A stretch of DNA of 64,000 nt from Alcanivoracaceae bacterium (lineage in GTDB: Bacteria; Pseudomonadota; Gammaproteobacteria; Xanthomonadales; Marinicellaceae): NCBI GenBank assembly GCA_016744455.1, contig JADGEI010000006.1, positions 82,668 through 146,667 of the forward strand. Reading direction: 5' to 3'. A program made the position numbers and the translations under genes. The notes below the pieces were generated by a model. That model was not told the origin of the DNA and did no database searches. It worked only from the letters and a program-made list of their open reading frames with translations. This document shows positions 18,209 through 27,457 of the stretch, piece after piece. Position 1 is the first letter of the stretch. Every line of letters starts with the position of its first letter.

Positions 18209-19013
18209 AATTGTAGGAATGTTATATGTTGTAGTCCTGTGTAGTGCTGCTAGTTTAATTGCTTATGAAGCTTGGGGTAACTCTGTTGGATATTCCCACA
18301 CGGTAGAAAAAATTACGACAAATTTACAGTTAGAAAATAATCTAAAGACATCAGGGAAAAAAATACTAGAAAAGATTACATTTAGTTTATATGACGGCTA
18401 TTCTGAATCAATGGAAGAATTAAAAGAGCTTAAGGTAAAGGCGCAACAATACAATAAGAATGCATTTAGATTAACCAAGGCCTTTATTGGCATTGTGTTG
18501 TTATCAGTAGTCATTTTTTTTATAGGGAGGCAAAAAGCCTTGCTTGGCGGAATGATTGGCCTCTCAATTATAGCTTTAGTTACTGGGTGGTTTGCGACTA
18601 TACTTGAAATAACGGCGTATCAAGAATTACCCATGTTGGGGAATACCATATTTCAATATGAATCAAAAAGTATTGTAACAGCGCTTATACAAATGTTCGA
18701 TAAACAACAATTTATGATTGCAGGCATTATTGTATTATTTACTGTTGTTACACCGATATTGAAAACAATTTTGCTGATACTAATAAATATGCAACAAAAA
18801 TTACACCTTTCAAAAAAGAGGATTAAATTTTTGTCAACGATAGGAAAATGGTCAATGTTAGATGTCTTTGTAGTGGCGATTGTTGTTACTTATTTTTCAA
18901 TGAAAGCTTCAGGGAAAACAGATGCTGATCTACAAATAGGTGTGTATTACTTTAGTATTTATGTCATTCTTTCTATGGTTTGTACTTATGTTGTTTCTTT
19001 TAAAAGGAATTAA
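18198..19013 (+). CDS. PqiA-like (paraquat-inducible protein A family) integral membrane protein
   Basis: 271 residues with an N-terminal hydrophobic segment, an extracytoplasmic stretch of about 70 residues, then at least four membrane segments. The sequence IGKWSMLDVFVVAIVV is the PqiA-family signature (GRWSMLDVFVV in E. coli). Unlike PqiA it has only one such module and no zinc-ribbon cysteines. PqiA-type proteins accompany MCE lipid-transport proteins, so a role in envelope lipid homeostasis beside yhdP is plausible but inferred. Its start overlaps the yhdP end by 11 nt, and I see no MCE partner nearby. Confidence 0.72.
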   Translation: MKNKIVGMLYVVVLCSAASLIAYEAWGNSVGYSHTVEKITTNLQLENNLKTSGKKILEKITFSLYDGYSESMEELKELKVKAQQYNKNAFRLTKAFIGIVLLSVVIFFIGRQKALLGGMIGLSIIALVTGWFATILEITAYQELPMLGNTIFQYESKSIVTALIQMFDKQQFMIAGIIVLFTVVTPILKTILLILINMQQKLHLSKKRIKFLSTIGKWSMLDVFVVAIVVTYFSMKASGKTDADLQIGVYYFSIYVILSMVCTYVVSFKRN

Positions 19014-19169
19014 AGTAGCCCCTTAATCAAGAAACAAACTAGTATTATCAATGCCCTAATGTTTGTTTAACTAAGCTTTCAAGATTGAAAGGGTTACAAC
19101 TAATAAAGCTTATCAGGGTTCTTTTTGTGATAAAATCTAGTTTCTATAAATAGTAATTCGATCAAACAC

Positions 19170-20360
19170 TTATTGTCTTACCGTATCAATGACTAGTTCT
19201 ACAATTTTTTCACTTGGTAATTCTATGATTAATTCTTCACTTTGTAAATCGCCAGTTTGAGCGGTTGCGTTACCTGTAAAACTTATACGGACACCTATTT
19301 TTACTTTGTTGAAGCCGCTTAATTTGCGTTGTGGTTGAAGGCTGTGACCATCATTCATTATTACTTCAATAGGAAAGTTTTTGACAATTTGTTCGAGTGG
19401 TTGCCTTAAAACTGCAATAGGCATGGGCATACCTGCAACCTCTTTACTGTATACATAGAGTAGGGCAGGTTTGCCACTAAGATTCGATTTCAGGTGATCT
19501 GCTAACGTGATTTTTATTTGTAAACTTGATTGATCATCTGAAATGATTGGTGTTGGATTAACGGTTAGAGCTTCTAACCCTAGTTTGTTTCTGATCTCGT
19601 TTATTTGTTGTTCCAATTGCTTCTTAGCACCTTCATCAGACATCATTTCAAAAAGTTTGCTCCATAGCTCGTTAGTTTTGGCAAAGTCTTGATGTTCATA
19701 AAATGTCATACCAAGTAACCATACGGCCTTTTGATTGTCTGGATCAAGTTCAACCGCCTTAGCTAAAAGCTCTTCTGGCTCACCTAAAAAACTACGGTTG
19801 TTGTTTGCTAGTGCAATAGCTTCTGCTAATTCAGTTAAGATAACGGCTTCATTAGGTGCGAGTTGCATTGATTTTTTATAGGCTGTTACTGCTTCTTGAT
19901 AACGTTTAAGTGACATTAAAGATCGAGCATAGAGCATTTGCCCATCGACATCATCAGGTGTTTTGGCTAGGCGTTCTTCAAGTTTTTGAATAGCATCTTG
20001 CATAGACATTTGAGATGCTTGTTCAGATTGTTGTGTGTTCAATTTTGAGGGTTGAGGATTATAATCAACAGCAGAAGGCGTGCCTAATTTGTGGTAAAAC
20101 AGAAAACTTAAAGGGATAACAACAATAGCAACAAATATCAAGATTTTAAATGAAGCATGTGATTGAGAGCTGTTTTGTAAAATATCAGACAATTGGCTCT
20201 CATATGTAGTACGCTGTTCAGAGCTAATAGTTTTGTTTTTTAACCGGCTAATCAAATGTTTTTGTGTAAGTTTTTGACTGCTATTGGAGGTTCGGTAAAG
20301 TAACCAAAAGAGCAATAGGCCTAAAAAACTTATGGCAATTAATAGTAAATTAAAGTTCAT
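19170..20360 (-). CDS. ccmI: Cytochrome c maturation protein CcmI (TPR apocytochrome chaperone)
   Basis: CcmI delivers apocytochrome c to the CcmFH heme-ligation complex. The 396-residue protein has an N-terminal membrane segment (ISFLGLLLFWLLY), a second at about 75-90, then TPR repeats at about 130-245 (YARSLMSLKRYQEAVTAYKKS is the clearest). A C-terminal beta-rich periplasmic domain follows, starting near residue 275 (LQIKITLADHLKSNLSG), as in fused CcmI/CycH. It overlaps ccmH by 11 nt and is the last gene of the ccmEFGHI block. Confidence 0.93.
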   Translation of the reverse strand: MNFNLLLIAISFLGLLLFWLLYRTSNSSQKLTQKHLISRLKNKTISSEQRTTYESQLSDILQNSSQSHASFKILIFVAIVVIPLSFLFYHKLGTPSAVDYNPQPSKLNTQQSEQASQMSMQDAIQKLEERLAKTPDDVDGQMLYARSLMSLKRYQEAVTAYKKSMQLAPNEAVILTELAEAIALANNNRSFLGEPEELLAKAVELDPDNQKAVWLLGMTFYEHQDFAKTNELWSKLFEMMSDEGAKKQLEQQINEIRNKLGLEALTVNPTPIISDDQSSLQIKITLADHLKSNLSGKPALLYVYSKEVAGMPMPIAVLRQPLEQIVKNFPIEVIMNDGHSLQPQRKLSGFNKVKIGVRISFTGNATAQTGDLQSEELIIELPSEKIVELVIDTVRQ

Positions 20361-20754
20361 TGGATTCCTCGGTGATTTTGGCGTTTTTCTTGATGGTTCT
20401 TATCACGATAAACGTGGCAATAAATAACACTAATAGCGGCATGACCCATAAGACTATGGTATCAATTCGAATGGGTGGAGAATAACGGACAAAATCACCG
20501 TAACGATCGACCATGTAACTGGTAATTTGTTGTTGATCTTGTCCTTGTGAGATTAATTTTGCAACTTCTCTTCGTAAATCTTTCGCCAAACCGGCATCTG
20601 AATCAGCAATATTTTGGTTTTGACAAACAAGACATCGTAGTTCTTCGGTTAACTGCTGGTAATCGAGGCGTTGCTGCTCGGTTTCGAACTCGTGAATGTC
20701 GATGGCAAACAGTGTATTTGCAAAGAGTAAAAATATAATTGTTAGTTTCTTCAT
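20350..20754 (-). CDS. ccmH: Cytochrome c maturation thiol-oxidoreductase CcmH
   Basis: CcmH reduces apocytochrome cysteines before heme attachment and forms part of the heme lyase with CcmF. After an 18-residue signal peptide comes the LRCLVCQN motif, with redox cysteines at 41 and 44, and a C-terminal membrane helix (LWVMPLLVLFIATFIVI). The start was placed at the ATG at 20754, directly before the signal peptide, rather than an upstream in-frame ATG at 20781. The length of 134 aa fits the short CcmH form, with the TPR part as separate CcmI. Confidence 0.93.
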   Translation of the reverse strand: MKKLTIIFLLFANTLFAIDIHEFETEQQRLDYQQLTEELRCLVCQNQNIADSDAGLAKDLRREVAKLISQGQDQQQITSYMVDRYGDFVRYSPPIRIDTIVLWVMPLLVLFIATFIVIRTIKKNAKITEESNEL

Positions 20755-20809
20755 AAGTGTAAGATAGACTTGGCCCATCATGTGTTTGATTATTTATTTT
20801 GATTAAATG

Positions 20810-21340
20810 TTATTTATACTTATCAATCATTGGTAGTATTTCATTTTTTAAGTTTTGTGGATTAAGTTCACCGACAATTTTATGACGGATAATGCCCTTT
20901 GCATCAATCAAAAATGTCTCAGGTGCTCCATATACACCAAAATCTATCCCGACCAATCCATCAATATCTACCAATATATCATTGTATGGGTTGCCAAATT
21001 GTTGCAACCAACGCTTAGCTTCTGCATCAGTATCTTTATAATTTAAACCGTAGACTGGAATGATGTTTTGCCTAGCAAATTCGGTGATCATCGGATGTTC
21101 TATACGGCAATTTGGACACCAACTGGCCCACACATTAAGTAAGTACATATGGCCGTTGAGGGTTTTATTACTAATGTTTTTATCCGTCATCAATGATGGT
21201 AAGCTGAATTTAGGGATGGATTTGCCAATCAATGCCGAAGGCAATAATCGGGTATTCTTCCCTAAGCCGTTGTACAGTAGAACAACTAGTAATAAAAATA
21301 TCGCCAATGGGATCAAAGCTTTGATAATGGTTTTGTTCAT
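20810..21340 (-). CDS. ccmG: CcmG/DsbE thioredoxin-like protein
   Basis: This membrane-anchored periplasmic thioredoxin (176 aa) keeps CcmH or apocytochrome thiols reduced. There is an N-terminal anchor at about 7-24. The thioredoxin active site is WASWCPNCR with Cys75 and Cys78, and cis-Pro-like YGAPETFLID lies near residue 137, with the acidic environment typical of CcmG. Its ATG overlaps the ccmF stop by 4 nt (21337-21340). Confidence 0.95.
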   Translation of the reverse strand: MNKTIIKALIPLAIFLLLVVLLYNGLGKNTRLLPSALIGKSIPKFSLPSLMTDKNISNKTLNGHMYLLNVWASWCPNCRIEHPMITEFARQNIIPVYGLNYKDTDAEAKRWLQQFGNPYNDILVDIDGLVGIDFGVYGAPETFLIDAKGIIRHKIVGELNPQNLKNEILPMIDKYK

Positions 21341-23274
21341 GAGTGTAAATAAGCTTCAATGTTTTGTTGTTTGAGTTTTTTTGCGTGCCTAAAATAACGC
21401 CTATCGGTTGAGGCAAAAAAGGCACCTAACATCATTAATATGCCACCACCCCACATCCACCTGATAAAAGGTTTAATATAAATTCGTACGGCCCACCCGC
21501 CTTGGTTATTGATTTGCTCACCAAGTGAAATATATATATCTCGTGTAAAACCTGCATCAATTGCAGCTTCTGTCATGGGGTTCCCACGGCGAGGGTAAAT
21601 ACGTTTTTGGGGGTTCATTTCGGCTACTTGGCTATTACCCTCTGAAACAACAAAATGCCCAACAAAAGCATCATAGTTTTCAATTTTTTCTTTTTTAACT
21701 CCTTTAAATTCAACCGAATAAGCTTTAACAACTTTAATTTCACCGGGGTGCATTAATGCGTCTATTTCAAAATCGGTGTGTTCGGTCATAGAGACTCCAA
21801 ACAAATAAAAAGCAACACCAATATGGGCTATCTGCATGCCCCATAAACCGCGAGTTAACTTTTTGCTTTGTTTAATGAAAGTAACGGCTGCTATAAAAAC
21901 CCAATACGCAGCAAATAAACCTAAAGTTGCCTTAATGTTTAGTTTGTCAAAGTAAAACCATGAAGCAATGGTTAGAGCTGTTGCAATAATAAGGGGCATT
22001 AATAATTGTGATAACACTCGGTTAATGTCATCTTTCTGCCATTTATAGAAGACACCAAGGGGTAGGAGTACCACCATTGGAACCATCATAGTAAAGAACA
22101 TAGTGCCAAAATAGGGAGGTCCAATGGATATTTTCTTGCCCATAGATTCAAATATTAATGGAAATAATGTGCCTAACAAAACCATAAAGCAGGCAGTAAT
22201 GAATATGATTGAATTGGCTAATAACAACGTTTCTCGCGAACTTAATTGAAAGCCCCCAACAGAGCGCAACTTGTTGGCTCTCAGCCCATAAAGAAATAGG
22301 GCTCCACCTGCATAGATTGCCAATAAGATCAGTACAAAGACGCCTCGAGTTGGATCAGCAGCAAAAGCGTGAACCGATGTTAAAATGCCAGAGCGTACTA
22401 AAAATGTACCAAGAACACTTAAACTAAAAGCGATGATTGCCAATAAAACTGTCCAACCACGAAAAGCATTGCGCCTTTCGCTGACTGCTTGCACATGAAT
22501 CAAAGCTATAGCTGCAAGCCATGGTAAGAATGATGCATTTTCAACAGGGTCCCAAAACCACCAGCCACCCCAGCCAAGTTCATAATAGGCCCACCAACTA
22601 CCCAATACTATACCTAGAGTCAAAAACGCCCAGGCGGCATTAGTCCAAGGTCGTGACCAACGAATCCATGTTTCATTAATATTGCCACCAATGAGTGCTG
22701 CAATTGAAATAGCAAAAGGCACAGATAGACCGACATACCCCATGTATAAAATTGGAGGGTGAAATATTAATCCAATATCCTGCAACAATGGGTTTAGGTC
22801 ATTACCATCCATAGGCATTGGAATGGTACGTAAAAATGGGTTTGACATAAAAAACACAAATGTTGCAAAACCCAAAGAAATAATCCCTAATACGGACAAA
22901 ACGCGAGCAATTTGTGCTTGTTTTAATGATTTCGAAAAATAAGCTACCATAGCTGTCCATACCGCTTGAATCGTTATCCATAATAACATGGAACCTTCAT
23001 GTGCACCCCAAGTCGCAGAAACTCGATAACGTATAGGTAATACGCTATTTGAATTACGCCAAACATAAGTCACTGAAAAATCTTGTATGACAAATAAAGC
23101 CACCAAAATCAGAAAAGAGGTCAACATAAAGATAACTTGTAGATAAGCCAAAGGTCTAGCTGTTAACATTAAACTATCATTTTTTGTGTAATAGCCATAA
23201 AGTGGTATAAGTGTCAAAAGCAATGACACTACCATACTAAAAGCTAAAGTGAATTGGCCAATTTCTGCTAGCAT
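21337..23274 (-). CDS. ccmF: Heme lyase subunit CcmF
   Basis: CcmF is the polytopic core of the cytochrome c heme lyase, which takes heme from CcmE and joins it to apocytochrome. The 645 residues contain many membrane segments. The WWD heme-handling motif (GWGGWWFWDPVENASF, about 230-245) is intact, and nearby conserved His are visible (RVSATWGAHEGSMLLW, LIFHPPILYMGYVG). Its stop overlaps the ccmG start by 4 nt, and its own ATG abuts the ccmE stop (TAATG-type contact at 23274), so the block is tightly coupled. Confidence 0.97.
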   Translation of the reverse strand: MLAEIGQFTLAFSMVVSLLLTLIPLYGYYTKNDSLMLTARPLAYLQVIFMLTSFLILVALFVIQDFSVTYVWRNSNSVLPIRYRVSATWGAHEGSMLLWITIQAVWTAMVAYFSKSLKQAQIARVLSVLGIISLGFATFVFFMSNPFLRTIPMPMDGNDLNPLLQDIGLIFHPPILYMGYVGLSVPFAISIAALIGGNINETWIRWSRPWTNAAWAFLTLGIVLGSWWAYYELGWGGWWFWDPVENASFLPWLAAIALIHVQAVSERRNAFRGWTVLLAIIAFSLSVLGTFLVRSGILTSVHAFAADPTRGVFVLILLAIYAGGALFLYGLRANKLRSVGGFQLSSRETLLLANSIIFITACFMVLLGTLFPLIFESMGKKISIGPPYFGTMFFTMMVPMVVLLPLGVFYKWQKDDINRVLSQLLMPLIIATALTIASWFYFDKLNIKATLGLFAAYWVFIAAVTFIKQSKKLTRGLWGMQIAHIGVAFYLFGVSMTEHTDFEIDALMHPGEIKVVKAYSVEFKGVKKEKIENYDAFVGHFVVSEGNSQVAEMNPQKRIYPRRGNPMTEAAIDAGFTRDIYISLGEQINNQGGWAVRIYIKPFIRWMWGGGILMMLGAFFASTDRRYFRHAKKLKQQNIEAYLHS

Positions 23275-23708
23275 TATTTATAATCCTTTTTGTCTTTTAG
23301 TGAAGCAGCGACTTCAGGAGGCATGTAATTTTCGTCATGTTTGGCTAAAATTTCTTCAGCCATAAATACACCAGAATCAGCTAGTTTACCAATGGCAATA
23401 ACTCCTTGGTCATCACGAAATAAATCAGGTAATAACCCAGTATAATGTATTTCAATGTCTTTGCCATAGTCAGTAACCATAAACTTGACTTCTAATGATG
23501 AAGTCGATTTGATAATACTGCCTTTTTTAACCATGCCACCCACACGAAAATTTCGTGCTTTTGGGTAATCTCCAGAGGCAATTTCGCTAGGTGATTTATA
23601 GAAGAGTATGTTTTCTTTAAAGGCAGTCAAAAATATTGCTGAAGCAATACCAACGCCAATAAGTATTAAAACTACGGCTAACAAGCGTTTTTTTCGAGTT
23701 GGTGTCAT
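23274..23708 (-). CDS. ccmE: Heme chaperone CcmE
   Basis: CcmE is a membrane-anchored OB-fold protein that binds heme covalently in the periplasm and hands it to CcmF. The N-terminal anchor lies at about 9-29. FRVGGMVKKGS starts the OB fold. The heme-binding His124 lies in AKHDENYMPPE with Tyr128 following, the HxxxY arrangement of gammaproteobacterial CcmE. The 144-residue length is normal. It is the first gene of this block. Its usual upstream partners ccmABCD lie about 37 kb away (60307-62542). Confidence 0.96.
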   Translation of the reverse strand: MTPTRKKRLLAVVLILIGVGIASAIFLTAFKENILFYKSPSEIASGDYPKARNFRVGGMVKKGSIIKSTSSLEVKFMVTDYGKDIEIHYTGLLPDLFRDDQGVIAIGKLADSGVFMAEEILAKHDENYMPPEVAASLKDKKDYK

Positions 23709-23773
23709 AATTTATTACACAACAGTAAACAAAGGCTGAGTATTATATAATGAAACGCTAATATTGGGAACTA

Positions 23774-24514
23774 TTACTGTACTTGATTGCAAATTGTCAA
23801 ATAATCCTTAATAACACTTGGTATACCTCGTTCGATACATTCTATCGTGAGCACATGACCTATTGAGACTTCTAGGATGTTTTTGATGCTTAAAAAAGTT
23901 GCTAAATTTTGTGAATCTAAGTCGTGCCCAGCATTAACACCAAGGCCAAATTGTTGTGCTAATTCGGCGGCTTGTTTATATTTCGCTAATATTTTAATTT
24001 GTTTTTGTGTATTGTAATTTGAAGCAAATTCTTCAGTGTATAATTCAATCCTATCTACACCTGTTTTTGCAACGTGTTTAACTTGCTCAAGTTCTGGATC
24101 TAAAAAGACAGCACTGCGTACGCCATAATCTTTAATTTCAATGGCTAATTTTGAAATCCATTGCTTATGTTTGAATAAATCCCAGCCATGATCAGAAGTC
24201 ACTTGGTTAACACCATCTGGAACTAAAGTACATTGGTCGGGTTTGGTCTCACGGACGATTTTCATAAAATCTTGAGATGGATAACCTTCAATATTGTATT
24301 CAACATGAGGGAAGTCTTGTAGAAATTCAGCTAGTTCATAGGCATCTTTAATAGTAATATGTCGTTCATCTTGGCGTGGATGTACGGTGATTCCATCTAC
24401 GCCTAAATCAATAAATTTTTGTGCAAAATTAATCACATTAGGGAAATCTCGACCACGTGAATTACGTAGCAAGGCAATTTTGTTTACATTTACGCTGAGT
24501 TTTGTCATCAACAT
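23774..24514 (-). CDS. pdxJ: Pyridoxine 5'-phosphate synthase
   Basis: PdxJ condenses 1-deoxyxylulose 5-phosphate with 3-amino-2-oxopropyl phosphate, forming the pyridoxine phosphate ring. The TIM-barrel signature motifs are LSVNVNKIALLRNSRG at the start, GITVHPRQDERHI (about 40-52) with catalytic His and Arg, VEYNIEGYPS and the phosphate-binding NAGHDLDSQNL near residue 200. The length (246 aa) is normal. Two start codons are possible, ATG 24514 or 24508, and neither has a strong ribosome-binding site. It stands 66 nt upstream of ccmE on the same strand. Confidence 0.94.
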   Translation of the reverse strand: MLMTKLSVNVNKIALLRNSRGRDFPNVINFAQKFIDLGVDGITVHPRQDERHITIKDAYELAEFLQDFPHVEYNIEGYPSQDFMKIVRETKPDQCTLVPDGVNQVTSDHGWDLFKHKQWISKLAIEIKDYGVRSAVFLDPELEQVKHVAKTGVDRIELYTEEFASNYNTQKQIKILAKYKQAAELAQQFGLGVNAGHDLDSQNLATFLSIKNILEVSIGHVLTIECIERGIPSVIKDYLTICNQVQ

Positions 24515-24600
24515 ATTTTAATTGTTATTATGCTAAATGTCATAAAGTTTTATGAAAATTCGTATAGATATAAGAACAAACAACAATATCGAGCAAAATC

Positions 24601-27387
24601 ATGAAAACAAAAAATGTTAAACAGATTTTTTTATTTATAATTATAAGCATTATAGGTGCACCTCAAAGCATGGCAGGCCTTGGTTTTTGGAGCTCTCATG
24701 GCCCTGATGGAGGGCAGGTCTATGATATCGTTGCAGACCCTATAACACCGAATAGCTTTTATGTAACCACACGTGGAGGTGTTTATAAATCTATTGATGG
24801 TGGAATTAATTGGCAAATCGTCAATAATGGGATTACTGCAAATTTTGTTTTAAGGATTGCTCACCATCCTTCAGTTTCTGGAGTTGTGTATGTTATTAGC
24901 AATAGCTCGGTATTTAAAACGACTGATGCAGGTTTAAATTGGAGCGTTTCAAATACTGGATTACCGGCAAATGATCGATTTAGCAGTATCGAAATTGCGC
25001 CTTTAACATCAGATATATTGTATTTAGGAACCGCTAATAATGGAGTTTTTAAATCGACAAATGCTGGATTGTCCTGGTCACCTGCTAACATTGGATTAAT
25101 GACAACAGTTGAAGCCCTAAAAATTAGCCCACTTGATAGCAATAGAGTGTATGCTGCTGTTAGTGGTGCATTGAGTGGTTTATATGAAAGTACAGATGGA
25201 GGAGTGACATGGACAGATGTTAGTCCATCGATACCCGCTCCCTTCACACTTGGTGATCCAGTGACAAATATTGAATTTGCGGGCTTTGCTGGAGAGCTCT
25301 ATTTAACTACTTACTCTGGTGTGTATAAAAGCAGCGATAATGGAACAACTTGGACACATTCCAGTAGTTTTTTTGGCAATGAAATTGCAGTGAACCCTAG
25401 TAATAGCAATGAAGTTATAATTAGCGGTTCCGTAGGTGTATGGTTGACAACAGATGGCGGTATCAATTGGTCGCAAGCTCTAGTAGACTTTATTGGTAAT
25501 AATAATGAAGTCTCAGAATCTTCTGTAGTGATTTATAATCCATTTAACCCTACCATAAAACTTGCAGGTACGACCAGTAATGGTGTTTACCGGCAATCGA
25601 GTTCTAGCCCTCAGTGGGTTGCTCAAGTTGCTGGCATGAACGCTGAAAATATACGTGGGTTAGCTGTTGCAAATTATCCAGATACGAGTAGTAGAGTTTT
25701 TGCCGGGGTTGGAGATGTGTTTTCGCCATCGCATGTTAGCTTTATAAGTGATGATCAAGGATTGTCTTGGTCACAAAATAACTCGGGTTTAAATGCATTA
25801 AATTTTAGAGAAATTGAAGTTGACCCTTTTACTACAACCGATAGGGTTAACACTCACGTATACGCAGTGGGTAGAGATACCGTAACAACAACTATCACAG
25901 GTGGTTTATCTGATGCAGATGGAGGCATTTATAAAAGTATAAATGGTGGAACAACTTGGATGACTATTGACAATGGTATCCCATTAAGTATGGGTCCTCC
26001 TGTGTTATCCTTATTTGGAACAGTTAGAGACATAAGCCTTGATTTGTCGAGTAGTGTAGGTGGAGGGCCTGCACAGGTATTATATGCTGCCGGATCGGGT
26101 AAGTTTACAAGTGGTGGTATGGGGCCTGCAAGCACATTAGCATCAAGAATTTATAAATCTATTGATGCAGGTGCGACTTGGTTTGCCTCAGATGCTGGGA
26201 TTGCAATTCCTGAAAGTACAGAAATTTTTCCTTTTCCAGCAGCAGTTAAAATTGTTGTTGATCAAAGTAATTCTCTTAACCTGTATGCTGCAACCTTTCT
26301 TTTTGGCTACAACTCAGCTTCACCATCTCCGACAATAGAAAATGGTGTATGGAAATCTACGGATGCTGGTACAACTTGGAAGCATGCAAGTGTAGGTTTA
26401 CCCGTGGTTGGCGTATCTGGTACAAGTAACCACAGTGTTTTATCGTTAGCAATTGATCCGACAAATTCTTCACGGTTATATGCATCGGTTCATGACCCAG
26501 ATACAACAGAATCGCAAATTTATAAGTCAGAAGACTCAGCTTTAACATGGTCTGTTGCTAACACTGGGATTGCAACATCGGATGTTCGAGATATTTTAGT
26601 GGCTTCAAATGGCGATGTTTATGCTGCGGCAGCTGGAAACTCAGGAAATCCAGGAGGAGTGTACCGTAGTCAAGATTTTGGTGCTACTTGGCAGTCAATG
26701 AATGTGGGATTGGATAGTATTGTCAGTGTTACACAACTTGATATCGATGAAACGACTAGCAATACGTTGGTCTATGCTGGTACAGAGCAATCTGTGCATT
26801 CTTTTGAGATTGTTCCTGATGGAGATACTGATGGTGTGCCAGATATAACTGAAAGTAATGCTCCAAACTCTGGAGATGGTAATAATGATGGAACAAATGA
26901 CAGCGCGCAAAATCATGTTTCATCTTTGCCCGTTATTCCAATAGATACCGATCAAATACGTAGCCCATCTGGTGTTAGTGATTACGTTACAATTGATGTG
27001 GCTTCAATTTCTGGTGTATGTAATACCTTAGAGGATGTGCAAGCCTTAACTGGTACAGATATCCCTGATGACTTAAATAGATCTTTTGATTTCGGTGTTG
27101 TTCGTTTCGAACTAGTAGATTGTGAACAGGCGGTTGTGACGATTACCTATCATGGAGCTCCTGAATTTTTAAATCCTTCATGGGGTTATCGAACTTTTGC
27201 CCCGTTAGTTAGTGGTGACACTGAATTTTTTTGGCAAGACATGTCTGCAAATGTGAACGGAAACAGTTGGACACTTAATCTTCTGGATGGACAATTTGGA
27301 GACATTAGGCCCAATAATGGTCGTATCTTATTTCAAGGTGGCCCTGGTAATTATGATAATTCAATTTTTTTAGATAGTTTTGAGTGA
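24601..27387 (+). CDS. Exported BNR/sortilin-type beta-propeller repeat protein with choice-of-anchor-like C terminus
   Basis: 928 residues with a signal peptide (cleavage near SMA-GLGF, about residue 26). I count about twelve blade-like repeats with the pattern G-(V/I)-Y-K-S-x-D-(G/A)-G-x-x-W, for example GVYKSIDGGINW, SVFKTTDAGLNW, GIYKSINGGTTW and GVWKSTDAGTTW. This indicates one or two seven-bladed propellers of the BNR/VPS10 type. Near residue 740 comes a Ca-binding-like acidic stretch (DGDTDGVPDITES, GDGNNDGTNDS), then a beta-domain resembling the choice-of-anchor U family. It ends in IFLDSFE. The function is unknown. It is probably secreted or cell-surface. Confidence 0.8.
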   Translation: MKTKNVKQIFLFIIISIIGAPQSMAGLGFWSSHGPDGGQVYDIVADPITPNSFYVTTRGGVYKSIDGGINWQIVNNGITANFVLRIAHHPSVSGVVYVISNSSVFKTTDAGLNWSVSNTGLPANDRFSSIEIAPLTSDILYLGTANNGVFKSTNAGLSWSPANIGLMTTVEALKISPLDSNRVYAAVSGALSGLYESTDGGVTWTDVSPSIPAPFTLGDPVTNIEFAGFAGELYLTTYSGVYKSSDNGTTWTHSSSFFGNEIAVNPSNSNEVIISGSVGVWLTTDGGINWSQALVDFIGNNNEVSESSVVIYNPFNPTIKLAGTTSNGVYRQSSSSPQWVAQVAGMNAENIRGLAVANYPDTSSRVFAGVGDVFSPSHVSFISDDQGLSWSQNNSGLNALNFREIEVDPFTTTDRVNTHVYAVGRDTVTTTITGGLSDADGGIYKSINGGTTWMTIDNGIPLSMGPPVLSLFGTVRDISLDLSSSVGGGPAQVLYAAGSGKFTSGGMGPASTLASRIYKSIDAGATWFASDAGIAIPESTEIFPFPAAVKIVVDQSNSLNLYAATFLFGYNSASPSPTIENGVWKSTDAGTTWKHASVGLPVVGVSGTSNHSVLSLAIDPTNSSRLYASVHDPDTTESQIYKSEDSALTWSVANTGIATSDVRDILVASNGDVYAAAAGNSGNPGGVYRSQDFGATWQSMNVGLDSIVSVTQLDIDETTSNTLVYAGTEQSVHSFEIVPDGDTDGVPDITESNAPNSGDGNNDGTNDSAQNHVSSLPVIPIDTDQIRSPSGVSDYVTIDVASISGVCNTLEDVQALTGTDIPDDLNRSFDFGVVRFELVDCEQAVVTITYHGAPEFLNPSWGYRTFAPLVSGDTEFFWQDMSANVNGNSWTLNLLDGQFGDIRPNNGRILFQGGPGNYDNSIFLDSFE

Positions 27388-27457
27388 TTTATTTCTTTAT
27401 CAAATAAGCTAGTCTAAATAGGGGGTATTATACCGCAGGGTTAGTATTATAGGGTTG

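Noticed and set aside
19076..19091. CTTTCAA-GA-TTGAAAG palindrome between the PqiA-like gene and ccmI
   Set aside because: It has no T-tract on either side and too small a loop for a terminator; in AT-rich DNA it may be chance.
24700..26800. Tandem DNA repeat in the propeller gene
   Set aside because: The repeats are visible only at protein level; the DNA copies are too diverged for recent tandem duplication.
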